NCBI GenBank assembly: GCA_039707465.1
Contig: CM077648.1
Coordinates: 71,691,619-71,755,618, forward strand
Direction of reading: 5' to 3'
DNA: 64,000 nt
DNA from: Rhabdophis nuchalis
Lineage: Eukaryota > Chordata > Lepidosauria > Squamata > Natricidae
Shown here one piece after another: positions 21,339 to 31,801 of the stretch. The notes under the pieces are model-generated. The model was given only the letters and a program-made list of their open reading frames with translations, was not told where the DNA came from and searched no databases. How positions within the stretch are numbered: the first letter of the stretch is position 1; each line of letters starts with the position of its first letter. The position numbers and the translations under genes were made by a program.

Positions 21339-21944
21339 AAGAATAGTCGTTTAGGAACAAAGGGCAGCCATCTTCCACCGCCCAATCTGGCAACCAGCCG
21401 GAGAGAGTAGCAAAGAAAATTGTTTCAATAAAGCCGGCCTTAGATACATTGTATAGAAACAAGCCGCAAAGGACTTTCACTTGCTCCGCAAAAGTCCGGA
21501 TGCAAAATATCCGCTCCCTCGCTTTCGAGGAGCCATTTCTGCGCGCCGCTGTTATAAATCCGAGGGGGGGTTTAACAAACACCCCCCTCCACATTTCTCT
21601 CAATCAAAGCCGCCAGCAAAAAAGGTTAAAGTCACTTACTCTCCACCTCGCTCAAAGCCCCGGCAAAGCCATCCGGCCCGAACGCTCCCGTTCTCTCCAA
21701 ATGAATTATTTGTTGCTGTCCTCCGTTGGCGAAGGGAACCAAGCCCCCCGCAGCATGTCTTCTTCCACCTAGACCGAAGACAAGGAACCTCCCCCGGCCG
21801 CCGCCAGGCTGGACAGGTCCAGGCAAGCCGGTCCTACGGAGGGTCCCCCCAAAAAAGGGGCACCCCGCCCCGTTTGGGGCAGAAAAAAGAACAAAACAGC
21901 GGACGAACCCCAAGGCTTGTCCGTCGCCGCCAGGAACAGGAAGT

Positions 21945-24068
21945 CAATATTTGATTTTAATTACGATCTTCAGACCCACTAGGTCTTCAAGTTGGTGCTT
22001 CTGTCTTGTGGTCATGTTTTTGACCAGCATTTTGGTCTTATCTTCGTTGAGAAGTAGACCTGCAACGCTCCCAAATTCCCTAATGAGTTCTAACAAATGC
22101 GGTCCTGATTCCCTTGGTTCCTCTAGAATGAAGGCCAGATCATCAGCATAGGCTTGCACCTTAACCTCCTCCCGTCTAATCCTCAGTCCCTTTATCTCGT
22201 TTTTCCGTCTTCTCTCAGTAGAGGTTCTAAAGTCAAGACAAATAAGAGCGGGGATAAGGGGCAACCCTGTCTTGTACCTCTATGTATCTCGATCTTCCCT
22301 GTTTGATCTCCCTCAATCAATACCCTTGCTGTTTGTTTTTGATATATGGCCTGGATTGCCGCAATAAATTTTGTGCCAAAATCCATATAATCCATCTGGG
22401 ATATCATAAAGTCCCAGGAGACCCGATCAAATGCCTTTTGGGCGTCAACAAAAACTACGGCCATCTGTTTATCTGGGCAGGCCTCAAAATATTCCAGGGT
22501 ATTCATAATCATCCTCAAATTATCCCGTAGGTGTCGGTTGGGGAGAAAGCCATTCTGATCTGAGTGTATAAAGGTATTAAGAAAACAAGTAAGTCTTGCT
22601 GCTAACACTGCCGCAAAATTTTTATAATCTGAGTTTAGCAGCGAAATTGGCCTATAATTTCTAATAAATGACAAGTCAGTCCCTTCCTTGGGAATAATGG
22701 AAATAAACGCTTCAGACCACGATGCTGGAATCTGGGTATCCCTCATCACTCTGTTATACAACTCTGTCATATATTTACCCAGTACCCCAAACATCGCCTT
22801 ATATAGTTCAACCGGTAGCCCATCTGTACCCGGGGTCTTCCCATTGGCTTGTTTCATCATGGCTGCTTCTACTTCCCCTTCCGTTATATCAGCGTTAAGA
22901 AGTTGCTTCATAGATTCAGGGACTTGTGGTAGGTTAGATTTAATCAAAAACTGTCTGATTCCTTGTATCTCTTCTCCCCCTTTCTCATACAGTTTGGTAA
23001 AAAATTCTTGTGCCACTTTCTTTTTCCCTTCCTTAGTAGTATGGAAGTTTCCATCCAAATCCTTCAACCCCTCTATCCTACGTTGTTCGCCTTCCTTCCT
23101 TAGGCGGTATGAGAGCCATCTGCCCGGCTTATTGGCATTCTCAAAATAATGTTGTTTAGACCATTTAATCTTAGAGGCTAACTCTTCTTTATCTAGCAAG
23201 CTAATCTGATGTTGCCAGAAAGTCCTTTCCTCAACCAGGTGTTCCTGCTCATTCCCTTCCTGCATTCTCTGCTCAACTCTACTCAGATTATTCAGGAGTT
23301 CTTTCCGTTGTGCTCTTTTAATTTTGCGACAATTAGCGGCGTATTTAATCAGTAAACCCCTCATAACTGCCTTAGCAGTGTCCCAAGTATTATAAATGGA
23401 TGTGTCTTTTTAAAAGACCCCATAAAGTCTTCATCTTGCAAAGCCCCCCCCCACATTCTCCATCTAGTTTGCCTGTATCCAGGGATCTTCCATGTCAGCC
23501 TTATAAGACTATGATCCGCCCATTCATTAGTATTAATTTCTATTCCAGACACCATTCCCCTCAGTTCTGGAGACATCCAGACCATGTCTAAACGTGTCCA
23601 GGAATGGTGTCTGGGGGAGAAATAGGTGTATTGCCTTTTCCCAGGGTTGTGTAATCTCCACACATCTTGTAGGCCAAATTCCTCCCTTATCTTATGACAT
23701 ATCCTTGGTAGGGTTTTTTAAATTTCTTTCAAACCTCCTTGATTTCCCCCCCCCCAGATATAATCCTGAGTTTTATCCACCACCGCATTAAAATCCCCCA
23801 GTAAGCAGATATGATCATATTCCACTTCCCCCAGTCTCCCATACAGATCTTCATAAAAGGCCCTTTGATTAACATTGGGGCCGTATATACCAACCAGAAG
23901 GCACTTCCTCTGTCCAATCTCTATCTCTATCATTAAGACCCTTCCTTCCTGATCAGCAAAGATTTGTTGGGCTTTCAAATGGTGTTGCACATAAAACACT
24001 AAACCTCTCTCTTTTTTTTTTGTTCTGCTAAGGCAGTAAACATATTACCCAATTTCCGATGTCTTAGC
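21945..24068 (-). pseudogene. L1-A ORF2: reverse transcriptase and endonuclease region
   Basis: On the minus strand, from 24068 down: endonuclease (FYVQHHLKAQQIFADQ; GDFNAVVDKT), LDMVWMSPELRGM (23361-23663), then RT (22192-23364) with GKTPGTDGLP, NYRPISLLN, DAQKAFDRVSWDFM and GTRQGCPLSPLLF. The catalytic YADD (VQAYADDLAFIL) is near 22140. A TAA after LKEI near 23718 breaks the endonuclease and is also present in L1-C at 39121. A deletion near 22205 breaks the frame after LEPLLRE. The 5' end of ORF2, ORF1 and the 5' UTR are missing beyond 24068, where a rearranged HAL abuts. Confidence 0.88.
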
Positions 24069-24293
24069 AAGAGCCCCCTTTTTTATATAATCTTTTTGAT
24101 AAGAAGGAATACTTCCTTCTTATCTCTCGAATCTTTTTGGGGATCTGTTTCAGAATGGCAACTTCGCTCTGTTGATATATCAAGGGACCGTCTCTCTGTG
24201 CTCTCAGGATCTCATCCCTTGTCGACCTTCTTACAAATTTAATATGTATCTCTCTGGGTACTTCATTTATTCTGGCATATGCTGAATTAATTC

Positions 24294-24296
<3 letters not shown>

Positions 24297-24377
<81 letters not shown>

Positions 24378-24430
24378 TTTATTTCTAACCCGCTCTCTCT
24401 CCCCAAAGGGACTCGAGGCGGGGACTCGAT
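24297..24430 (-). mobile_element. L2 3'-tail fragment with (AAT)n
   Basis: About 80 bp of AAT repeats are followed by the complement of the L2 3' end (GGGACTCGAGGCGGGG and the CTCTCTCTCCCC block), the same end as at 25380-25430 and 59209-59250. It is a short 5'-truncated L2 insertion on the minus strand. Confidence 0.7.
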
Positions 24431-24804
24431 AGCATTGAAGTGATCTTAGGCTGTTGTGGGTGCTTCTTTGAAGCCATGATGAAAGTGTTGAGTTTTTGCC
24501 ACTAATATGGCGTCTTTTGGAGGGGTAGTCCGTGAGGTGAGAAGAGAGCAAGAGTCAATGTTCAAATTCAAAATGCAATTTACTTAAAGTCCAGAGAGAG
24601 AGCAATTTTTTAACAACAATCAAATAGGAAAAAAAAAAAGAAGACACATCTGGGAGAGATCCTACTTGTGAGTAAAAAGTTTTAGTCCCATAAAAATGAA
24701 GGAGTGTCAGCACATCACAAAGAAAAATATTTCTTACAGGGAACAAAGAAACGCCATCTTTCCCGCTCCCCTGGCAGTCATGGAGAACTAGTAAAAGTCC
24801 ATTT

Positions 24805-25443
24805 CAGTTGTTGCACCCGGAGGCTTCAGTTAGTTCAGAATGCAGCCGCGCGAGCAATTATGGGAACCACTAGGTTTACCCATGTAACACCGCTCTTGCG
24901 CGAGCTGCACTGGCTGCCTGTCGTCTTCCGGGTGCGCTTCAAGGTGTTGGTTATCATCTTTAAAGCGCTCCATGGCTCGGGACCTAGCTACCTGCGGGAT
25001 CGGATCCTGCCTCACACATCCTCACGGCCGATTCGCTCCCACAGAGAGGGACTTCTCCGGGTGCCGTCCACTAGACTTTGTCAGCGGGCGACGCCCAGGG
25101 GAAGGGCTCTCTCTGTGGCGGGCCCGGCCCTCTGGAACGACCTTCCCCCCGATATTAGAACGACCACGGACCTCCGCTCCTTCCGCCTGAAACTAAAGAC
25201 ACATCTTTTCCGCCTGGCCGGCCTAGGGTAGTCTCTCTCTTTATGGGTTTTTTTAATTGTTTATTTATATTGAGTGGGGATTTTTAGTTAATGGGATTTT
25301 AGCACAGGAGTTTGTTTAATCTGTTTTAAATTGTATGTATTTTTGTATATTTATGGTTTTTATTCTCCCTGTGCACCGCCCCGAGTCCCTGTGGGGAGAG
25401 GGAGCGGTTAATAAATTCAGCTTTATTATTATTATTTATTATT
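24805..25443 (+). mobile_element. L2-type LINE, 3' part, in HAL-5 5' UTR
   Basis: The ORF2 C-terminal frame (24808-25231) is followed by a 3' UTR ending in an (ATT)n tail. The encoded part includes RRLQLVQNAAARAIMGTTR, LRELHWLPVVFRVRFKV, GPSYLRDRILPHTS and SVAGPALWNDLPP. It is 5'-truncated as usual for L2. The frame is open to its natural stop. Confidence 0.87.
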
Positions 25444-25966
25444 AGATACAAGTATCAGTAGCAGAGTTAAAGTGAAAAACTTTCATTTTCATTGTTTAGA
25501 AGTCGGATGTAGTTCTTCCTCTTTCTCAAGCCTGGGGAACATTTTAAAGCGCCGCTTTTTTTTTCCTTCCGAGGAGGGGGTTTACAAACTCCCTCCTCCT
25601 TCTTCTTTAGAAGCAAAAGTTGACAGCATTAATTATTAAAGCACTCACAGTCCACTCTGGAGCCAGGAGCCTCGTTGTTGCCTTCAGCCCCGGCTTTCAG
25701 CCCGTCTTCTTATTGCAGCTGTTCCGGTTCTCCATCGGCGAAGGAGACGAAAGGGAAACTCCCCCCCCTGCAACTCATTCTCCGATGCCTGGGACGAGGC
25801 GGGGGCCACCCCCGACCACCGTCAGGGTGGGGGGACTCCCCGCAAGCCGTCCGTGTGGGGGGGGCTCTTTAGCAAGAGCCCCCTGCCCCCGAAGGCGCCG
25901 CCGGAGCAACCAAGCGGCGGATGCATCTGGGACCCGTCCGTCGCCTCCGGCAAACCGGAAGGAAGT

Positions 25967-26075
25967 CAATAAGTCCCATATTATGAGGTCCCTTAAATAG
26001 CCAAAAATCATCTGGATTGTCCAAGGGACATTGAGGCCAGACATACATACAATAATGAGAAAAGGCTGCCTTTGA

Positions 26076-26122
<47 letters not shown>

Positions 26123-26807
26123 TATTAGATTTTATATCTACTCCTCCTAATGTCTCAGATTGAGGCAAAATACAACCCATTGGCAAATCTTTGAGCTGCT
26201 TCCCTTTTGCAACTCTTTTACTCCTGTACTGGATGCCTTTTTGCTACCAGTTTTCCCCTTTCAAAACCAGAACACAGGTAGATATAACCTTAATCTCCCG
26301 GGATGTCTCCAGTCTGGTTTTTTCTCTTTTGCCTTTGTTTTCCTCTTGCTTAGGGCTGGAAACAGGCGGATACCACTTATCCCCTGGGAACGTCTCCTTC
26401 TCCAGTCTCCTTACCTTTCCTCCACATTTTGCCTCTTTCTGTTCCTCCACCGGTTCCTGCTCTTCGTTTTCTTCAGGGCTTCAGCCTTTGAGTTCAATTA
26501 AGAAGTCACCAAGGATCTTACTGAGGCTGGACGTTCATTTAGACAGTGGCTCATAACAGTCAACCCACACTTTGCATCAGTGGGACACGCGGATCTCTGC
26601 ATCACCCCTTGCTTTTCAGAGTACTCAATCATTGTCAATGACTCCTGAGCTCTGAGTGTGGCTGGCAGTGCAGAGACACACAGTCCTGGTCACCGACCGG
26701 GAGTTTTATTTCAGAGCAATCACACACCTTTCAGCCACTAAGTTTTACCCGGCCAGGGGCCCTCCTCTGGTAGTCTTTGGTGCCTTCCAATTGAATCCAG
26801 GCGTGGA
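25967..26807. other. Unassigned, with (ATT)n microsatellite; possible retroviral leader on minus strand
   Basis: No coding region was recognised. An (ATT)n run lies at 26079-26124. The part near 26600-26807 is next to the primer-site-like sequence and may be the leader of the same retroviral remnant. Its minus strand has a second AATAAAA at about 26706-26712, possibly from another LTR piece. No gag frame was found. Confidence 0.4.
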
Positions 26808-26825
26808 ATCCCAGACAAGCCCCCA
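26808..26825 (-). promoter_or_regulatory. Primer-binding-site-like sequence (tRNA-Pro type)
   Basis: On the minus strand this reads TGGGGGCTTGTCTGGGAT, which differs at two positions from the tRNA-Pro primer site used by gammaretroviruses. It lies 3 nt after the putative LTR end, the correct spacing. Confidence 0.6.
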
Positions 26826-26828
26826 GAT

Positions 26829-27278
26829 TGATGTCCCCAATTCGGGTCTGAGCCTGGTGCCGAAGCCAATGATGAACGCCAGACACGAGGTGCAGGTTTT
26901 CTGGTTGCTTTTTATTGGAGTACTCCAAGGAAAAGGGTTCCTGGTCAAAAGGCCCAGAACCAAGAACAAAGGATTAAGAAAGCTTTTATACATTTTCACT
27001 AAAGGAGAAGGTGGGATAACAAGAGACATCATCTAATAAACATTTTAGTAATAATTCTAAAATTTGTTCTATTGGTCTATAGCTGTCCCATTCCTAGCTC
27101 TTAGCTAATGAATGCCCCAGGAATTATCTAATACACATTTCATTTGCTGTAGCCTTTCTTCGCCTCTAACTTTTAGCTGAGGTCTGCAAACTTGTTACCT
27201 CTTACCCCATAATTGCTACACATTTTACCCATCCATATTTCTTGTTGATAAGCATTCTTTGTTCTTGGCAGACAGACA
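26829..27278 (-). repeat. Retroviral-type LTR (endogenous retrovirus remnant)
   Basis: On the minus strand the segment runs from TGTCTGTCTG to ACATCA and contains a TATAAAAGC box (26990-26982), an AATAAA signal (26916-26911) about 70 nt later, a U5-like part and then the tRNA-Pro-like primer site. The order U3-R-U5-PBS fits a gammaretrovirus-like or ERV1-like LTR. The outer boundary at the C-run (27279-27290) is approximate. No coding remnants are adjacent, so it is a partial old copy. Confidence 0.6.
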
Positions 27279-27637
27279 CCCCCCCCCCCAATTCCAGTCT
27301 TCCTGTTTTACTTTCAAATGTGTGTCATGATCCAATCCATCAATTGCTTCCAAAGCGATGCTTTTCATTTATGTTTTTTGAGATGGAAAGCAAATTTGAA
27401 CAATCATTTAAAATCTGTTCATAAAAGCTAAAATTTTAGCTAACAATAGCCAGAATTTTCACATTTTTCAGTATCTTTGAAAGGGAAGTTATTATTTCAT
27501 TTAACCATTTTGTTATTGTACATTTATGTTTAGGGAGGATCCAAAATTACCCAGGGGGTAAACCTTAATACAAATTTTATTTTCCAGGTAGCACTACAGA
27601 ACCAATTACAAAGTATTTGTTGTAACTGTTGAAAATG
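27279..27637. other. Unassigned
   Basis: Nothing recognisable was seen apart from a C homopolymer at 27280-27290. Confidence 0.3.
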
Positions 27638-28047
27638 CTGTATTTTTCGGAGCATAAGATGTACCTTTTCCCTCCCAAAAAGAGGGTGAAAATCTGCGTG
27701 TGTATTATATACTGAATACAGCATTTTTGGCCTACCAAAACCCTGCCCCCTTTGCAAAAATGGATGTGCAGAGGGTTTGGTAGGTATGCAAAGTGTTCCT
27801 GGGGCTGGGGAGGGCAAAAATGAGCAAACATTGGATGTTTTTGCTCATTTTTGCCCTCCCCCCACCCCCTAGGAGCACTCTATAAGCCTCCCAAAGCCTC
27901 TTCATGCTACCCTCTTTTTTGCAAAAAAATGAGATGTGCAGAGGGTTTGGGAGGCCTGCAGAGGGCAAACACTTTTTTTGAAAATTTACCCCTTCAAAAC
28001 CATGATGCATCTTATACTCTGGTGCATCTTATAGTTCGAAAAATAGG
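27638..28047. mobile_element. MITE with CTGTATTTTTCGG termini
   Basis: The left end reads CTGTATTTTTCGGAGCATAA and the right end is its near-complement, GGTGCATCTTATAGTTCGAA then AAATAGG. A degenerate second copy of the right motif lies just inside. The interior has no gene. Pieces of the same family occur at 55370-55600 and 59937-60012. It is probably a hAT-type MITE, but I could not define the target duplication. Confidence 0.65.
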
Positions 28048-28684
28048 GTATCTGTTTTGGAATACCTATCAATTAACTTTTGCATTATTATATTTATTAA
28101 TATGGAACATTACTCTGATTTCACTGATTATTGTATTTACTCTGAATCTAGGATAACTTCCCATTTGAAAAACAAATCATTTTAAAATAATATGCTTCAA
28201 ATAAATTTAGGAATCATGCTGGAATTAATTAACTTTAATAATTAAATAATCAACCCATAGTTTGTGCTCAACAAAGAGCACTAGTACTGTTATAAAAATG
28301 ATGTAGAATTAATGCAAACTCTTATGCATTATTAAATGCCTCTTCTTGTTTCATATTTGCTCTTCATTGGAGCAATAGCAAAAGTTAATAATATCTATAT
28401 AGGGCAGGATTAGCTAAATTAAATCTCATTCTCTAATGATAGCTTACACAGCTAGTCCTAGTGATCCCAACATTATCTGAACTAAGGGATGAAGGGGGAG
28501 GGGGAACTAGTGATTACTGCTTCACACTAATTTATTGGATGACAGTGTGAAGTAAAAATGAAAGAAGCACCCAACTTCAGAGATAATTTTCCTCTTATAT
28601 ATATCAATAGGCCATATATTTAAGCCCTAATAAAAATTCCAAAAGTGAGTAAATGTGTTTTCACAAAATTGCAGTTATCTAAAA
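28048..28684. other. Unassigned AT-rich sequence
   Basis: No open frame, repeat motif or RNA structure was recognised. Confidence 0.35.
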
Positions 28685-30260
28685 ATTTCCAGATGAGGAG
28701 GAAGGGGCTGACATCGCGATGATACAACATGCAATCTTGGAACTCCAAGATTGCTGTTGATATCTCTGCTGCTGGACGACCCCTTTGGACCTAAACCGTC
28801 CTGTAGAGACAGCGATAGAGAAGGGCATGTCCTGTTGATCTCAGGGACATCACAAAGTCCCTGATTGATCCAGGAGAAGTTCTTTTTTCCGGCAACAGAG
28901 AAGCAGCCATTAAGCTGCAGAAGGTTGGGACAGCCCCTGAATGGAAGAAAAGCAGGAGAGAGAGTTTGTAGAAATGGTGAGATACATTTTACTATTAGAG
29001 AACACCCAAAAAGACTTAGAGTAAAATTAAAATTGAACACAGAAGAGAGTAAGTGGCGAATTAAGCCTGAATTAAACTTAGTGTATCTTTTTTTAATTGT
29101 TTTTTTATGGATGGAATTTTTACAAATGCCTCTTATTTTTTAAATTGGACTGGTTTCTTTTTTCTTTCTTCTATTTTTCTTCTTTTTTCATATTTGTGGA
29201 TTATGAATTTCTTTCTTTTTTCAATGCTCAGCTGGATTGTTTCTTTTTAAGAACATTTTTTTCTTAAATTTGGAATTTAAAGAGAGAGGTAAAAGCAGAG
29301 GAAAAAGAAGTAACACTGCCACCTAGAGGCTGGAGGCTTGGAAACATTGTTTTTTTCTTATTCCCTTTGAGCATCTGACTTATATCTTATACTTCAAGGC
29401 TCCTGATTTTGTTTATTGAAAGGGATAGTGGGAAGAGTACGGATTGTTTATGCAGGTGCTCTTTTGGAGTACTATCAATAGCTGGACTGAAGCGAAAGCC
29501 TTGACTTGAAAGATTATAGTGAACTTGCTTGAAACTTAACAAAAAAGCCTTGGATGTTTTAGTGGCTATGTTTATAATCTGGAAGAATGGTGCAACATGT
29601 AGAAGAAAAAGAACTAACATTGCAAATGATTATGCTAGAAATTCAAAAAGTACAAATAAGTACAGAGAACATTGAAAAGAGAATGGAGAATATAGAACAA
29701 ATAACAGAAAAAAATATGGGGAAGAGTTGAGAATATTTACAAAACGCTGATGAAATTTGAGGACAGAGTTCAAAAAATTGAAGAAAAATATGAACAAAGT
29801 GATAAGAAAATTGTTGATATTGACAGCAAATCGAGCATGGTTGGAAACGACAGGAGTGGAATGTTTAAAGGAGAGATCAATGAACTGGAACTCTATCTCA
29901 AACCTCACAACATGGAAGAAGAAAAGAGAGAAAATCTGGCAGAAACAATGAGAGAAATTCTGGCAGAAGCATCGGTGATAACTAAAGGCAAGCTGATGGA
30001 AGGAACAGATGGAGGGTTTTGAGTCTTTACAAGATATGCAATGAACAAGGTGCCAAAAAAGTCCACATAAGATTTATCAAGAAAACAATTAGAATACAAA
30101 TACTACAAATGGCAAGAGATATAGGGTTGCACTACTACTGGAAGGACACAGGATGATGAAATGAAATGATACAATAAAAATTAAGTTAAACTTAGTCAAA
30201 TTTAGAGCATTATGTATAAAATAAAGCAATAATTGTTATAGTCAAATAAATGATTAATAA
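28685..30260 (+). mobile_element. L1-type remnant: 5' UTR, ORF1 and 3' tail, different lineage
   Basis: A 5' UTR-like region is followed by a coiled-coil ORF1 remnant (29587-30155) and an AT-rich 3' region ending near AATAATGATAATAATGC (30252). The last 100 bp resemble 47390-47485. No ORF2 lies between, so this may be another ORF1-only element or an internally deleted L1. Boundaries are approximate and no target duplication was found. Confidence 0.5.
29587..30155 (+). pseudogene. L1 ORF1-like remnant
   Basis: It starts ATG at 29587 (MVQHVEEKELTLQMIMLEIQ) with a Glu/Lys/Ile-rich coiled-coil. A stop lies at about 29728 and a frame change before MKFEDRVQKIEEKYEQ (29750). It ends with a basic segment resembling the L1 C-terminal domain (FIKKTIRIQILQMARDIG). 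Several stops and frameshifts are present. The identification rests on the coiled-coil and this C-terminal motif. Confidence 0.5.
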
Positions 30261-30272
30261 TGATAATAATGC

Positions 30273-30283
<11 letters not shown>

Positions 30284-30310
<27 letters not shown>
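30284..30310 (+). repeat. (GT)n microsatellite
   Basis: A pure GT run directly abuts TTAGTTTTATGAG, the edge sequence of a retrozyme unit. Confidence 0.9.
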
Positions 30311-30312
<2 letters not shown>

Positions 30313-30543
30313 GTTTTATGAGCTGATCAATAAATTAAATTAGAGAGAGACCTAACACACTAAAACTAACACACATATCTAAAATATTATACAACGTAAT
30401 TCTTGGCTTGCTGTCTAGATGATCTCTGGTGATGAGTCGAAAGGCAGGAAAGGAAACAGTATGTCTCCTCCCTTTAATTGTTGTGAAACAATTACCTATA
30501 CTAATATACCCTGTCTAAAGCTGATGTAATAGGGGAACTGGTT

Positions 30544-30598
30544 TGGCTTAAGTGTGAGGTTCCTCGCCTTACATGCAACATAGCCCCGGTTCGAATCC
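30544..30598 (+). promoter_or_regulatory. tRNA-like Pol III internal promoter (A and B boxes), subfamily II
   Basis: A box TGGCTTAAGTG (30544-30554) and B box GGTTCGAATCC (30588-30598) match the tRNA promoter consensus with normal spacing. The cloverleaf is degenerate, so this is a tRNA-derived head and not a tRNA gene. It ends 14 nt before the ribozyme. Confidence 0.75.
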
Positions 30599-30611
30599 CA
30601 GTAAGGGGTAT

Positions 30612-30658
30612 GGCCAGCTGATGAGAGCTAATAAGCTCGAAATAGATCTATCCTGGTC
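30612..30658 (+). ncRNA. Hammerhead ribozyme a (type I)
   Basis: Helix I GGCCAG/CTGGTC, core CTGATGA, helix II GAGCT/AGCTC with AATA loop, core GAAA, helix III TAG/CTA with AT loop, cleavage site after ATC at 30652. All conserved core bases are present. Helices II and III differ from copy c by paired changes. Confidence 0.88.
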
Positions 30659-30866
30659 TCTTCTAATTTAATTTATTGATCAGCTCATAAAACTAACACA
30701 CATATCTAAAATATTATACAACGTAATTCTTGGCTTGCTGTTTGGATGGTCTCTAGCGATGAGCCGATGAGCAGTAAGGGAAACAGTATGTCTCCTCCCT
30801 TTAATTGGGGCCTAATAATAACAGGTTGTTGTGAAACAATTATATATAAAAACATATATATATGTT

Positions 30867-31020
30867 AGATTTTTTAAGGGCTGAAAATAAAGAGACCAGG
30901 ATGGATCCATTTCAGGCTTATTAGCCTTCTTCAGCTGGCCATACTCCTTCTACTGGGATTTGAACCAGGGCTTTCCAGCACTTGATTAGATTACTGCTGT
31001 GTGACATTTTTTAGATATAT
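30867..31020 (-). repeat. Retrozyme subfamily I unit, inverted, partial
   Basis: A minus-strand piece contains the unit edge (TTAGATTTTTTAAGGGCTGA in plus reading), a hammerhead (30894-30940) and the B box (complement at 30956-30967). It is truncated before the A box. Confidence 0.75.
30894..30940 (-). ncRNA. Hammerhead ribozyme b (minus strand)
   Basis: The structure matches copy c: core CTGAAGA and GAAA, helix II AGGCT/AGCCT, helix III TGG/CCA, helix I GGCCAG/CTGGTC. It has 47 nt and a complete core. Confidence 0.85.
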
Positions 31021-31057
31021 GTTAGATTTTTTAAGGGCTGAAAATAAAGAGACCAGA

Positions 31058-31112
31058 TAGCTCAAGGCATAGAGAGCTTGCCTCAAGTGCTGGAAAGCCC
31101 TGGTTCAAATCC
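31058..31112 (+). promoter_or_regulatory. tRNA-like Pol III promoter, unit c
   Basis: A box TAGCTCAAGGC (31058-31068) and B box GGTTCAAATCC (31102-31112). They repeat at 31395/31439, 31732/31776 and, in another unit, 36503/36548. A T4 stretch in TTTATTTTCAG lies about 10 nt past the ribozyme and might end short Pol III transcripts. Confidence 0.72.
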
Positions 31113-31127
31113 CAGTAGAAGGAGTAT

Positions 31128-31174
31128 GGCCAGCTGAAGAAGGCTAATAAGCCTGAAATGGATCCATCCTGGTC
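31128..31174 (+). ncRNA. Hammerhead ribozyme c
   Basis: Core CTGAAGA and GAAA, helix II AGGCT/AGCCT (AATA loop), helix III TGG/CCA, cleavage after ATC at 31168, helix I GGCCAG/CTGGTC. Complete. Confidence 0.88.
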
Positions 31175-31464
31175 TCTTTATTTTCAGCCCTTAAAAAATC
31201 TAACATATATCTAAAAAATGTCACACAGCAGTAATCTAATTTGGTTCTCTGTCTGGATGACTCTGGGTTGAGTCGAAGGGCAGAGAGGGAAGACATTAAG
31301 TCTCCTCCCCTTAAAGGGACCCTGAACAGGAGCTGTGAGAAGTATTCTTCATTTAAGAGTCCTGTAAATTGGCTGATATATCAGGGATACCAGATAGCTC
31401 AAGGCATAGAGAGCTTGCCTCAAGTGCTGGAAAGCCCTGGTTCAAATCCCAGTAGAAGGAGTAT

Positions 31465-31511
31465 GGCCAGCTGAAGAAGGCTAATAAGCCTGAAATGGAT
31501 CTATCCTGGTC
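31465..31511 (+). ncRNA. Hammerhead ribozyme d
   Basis: As copy c, with helix III TGG/CTA, where one G-C pair becomes G-U. Cleavage is predicted after 31505. Confidence 0.86.
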
Positions 31512-31801
31512 TCTTTATTTTCAGCCCTTAAAAAATCTAACATATATCTAAAAAATGTCACACAGCAGTAATCTAATTTGGTTCTCTGTCTGGATGACTC
31601 TGGGTTGAGTCGAAGGGCAGAGAGGGAAGACATTAAGTCTCCTCCCCTTAAAGGGACTCTGAACAGGAGCTGTGAGAAGTATTCTTCATTTAAGAGTCCT
31701 GTAAATTGGCTGATATATCAGGGATACCAGATAGCTCAAGGCATAGAGAGCTTGCCTCAAGTGCTGGAAAGCCCTGGTTCAAATCCCAGTAGAAGGAGTA
31801 T

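Larger units (their letters stand above)
19231..21944 (-). mobile_element. HAL-3: full-length half-L1 in L1-A, itself split by HAL-4
   Basis: Read on the minus strand: 5' UTR (21944 to 20341, split by HAL-4 at 20609-21338), ORF1 (20340 to about 19490) and a 3' region with the conserved box at 19298-19345. It starts ACTTCCTGTTCC, as other HAL 5' ends do. Target duplication AATATTTGATTTTA occurs at both ends (about 19215-19228 and 21946-21959). Confidence 0.87.
24069..25966 (-). mobile_element. HAL-5: rearranged half-L1
   Basis: Minus-strand HAL pieces: a middle ORF1 piece (24069-24296, matching HAL-6 around 51985-52175), the ORF1 N-terminus (about 24431-24475, complement of ATGGCTTCAAAGAAG) and the 5' UTR (to 25966, beginning ACTTCCTTCCGGTTT). 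An L2 tail with an (AAT)n run replaces about 400 bp of ORF1, and a second L2 sits in the 5' UTR. The 3' part is missing and there is no A-tail, so the junction with L1-A at 24068 is a deletion or rearrangement. Confidence 0.75.
30352..30866 (+). repeat. Retrozyme subfamily II, 1.6 tandem units (327-bp period)
   Basis: ACACATATCTAAAATATTAT recurs at 30371 and 30698, giving a 327-bp period. The unit contains, in order: a body with TCTCCTCCCTTTAATTG, a tRNA-like head (A box 30544, B box 30588), a hammerhead ribozyme (30612-30658) and an edge with TTTATTGATCAGCTCATAAA. Multimer transcripts could be cut to 327-nt units. Inverted copies lie at 34449-34890. Confidence 0.85.

Noticed and set aside
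24296..24550. Poly-Ile frame on the minus strand
   Set aside because: It is the (AAT)n tail of an L2 fragment.
30540..30610. Possible genuine tRNA gene
   Set aside because: A and B boxes are good but acceptor, anticodon and T-stem pairing are poor; it is a tRNA-derived promoter head repeated in each unit.
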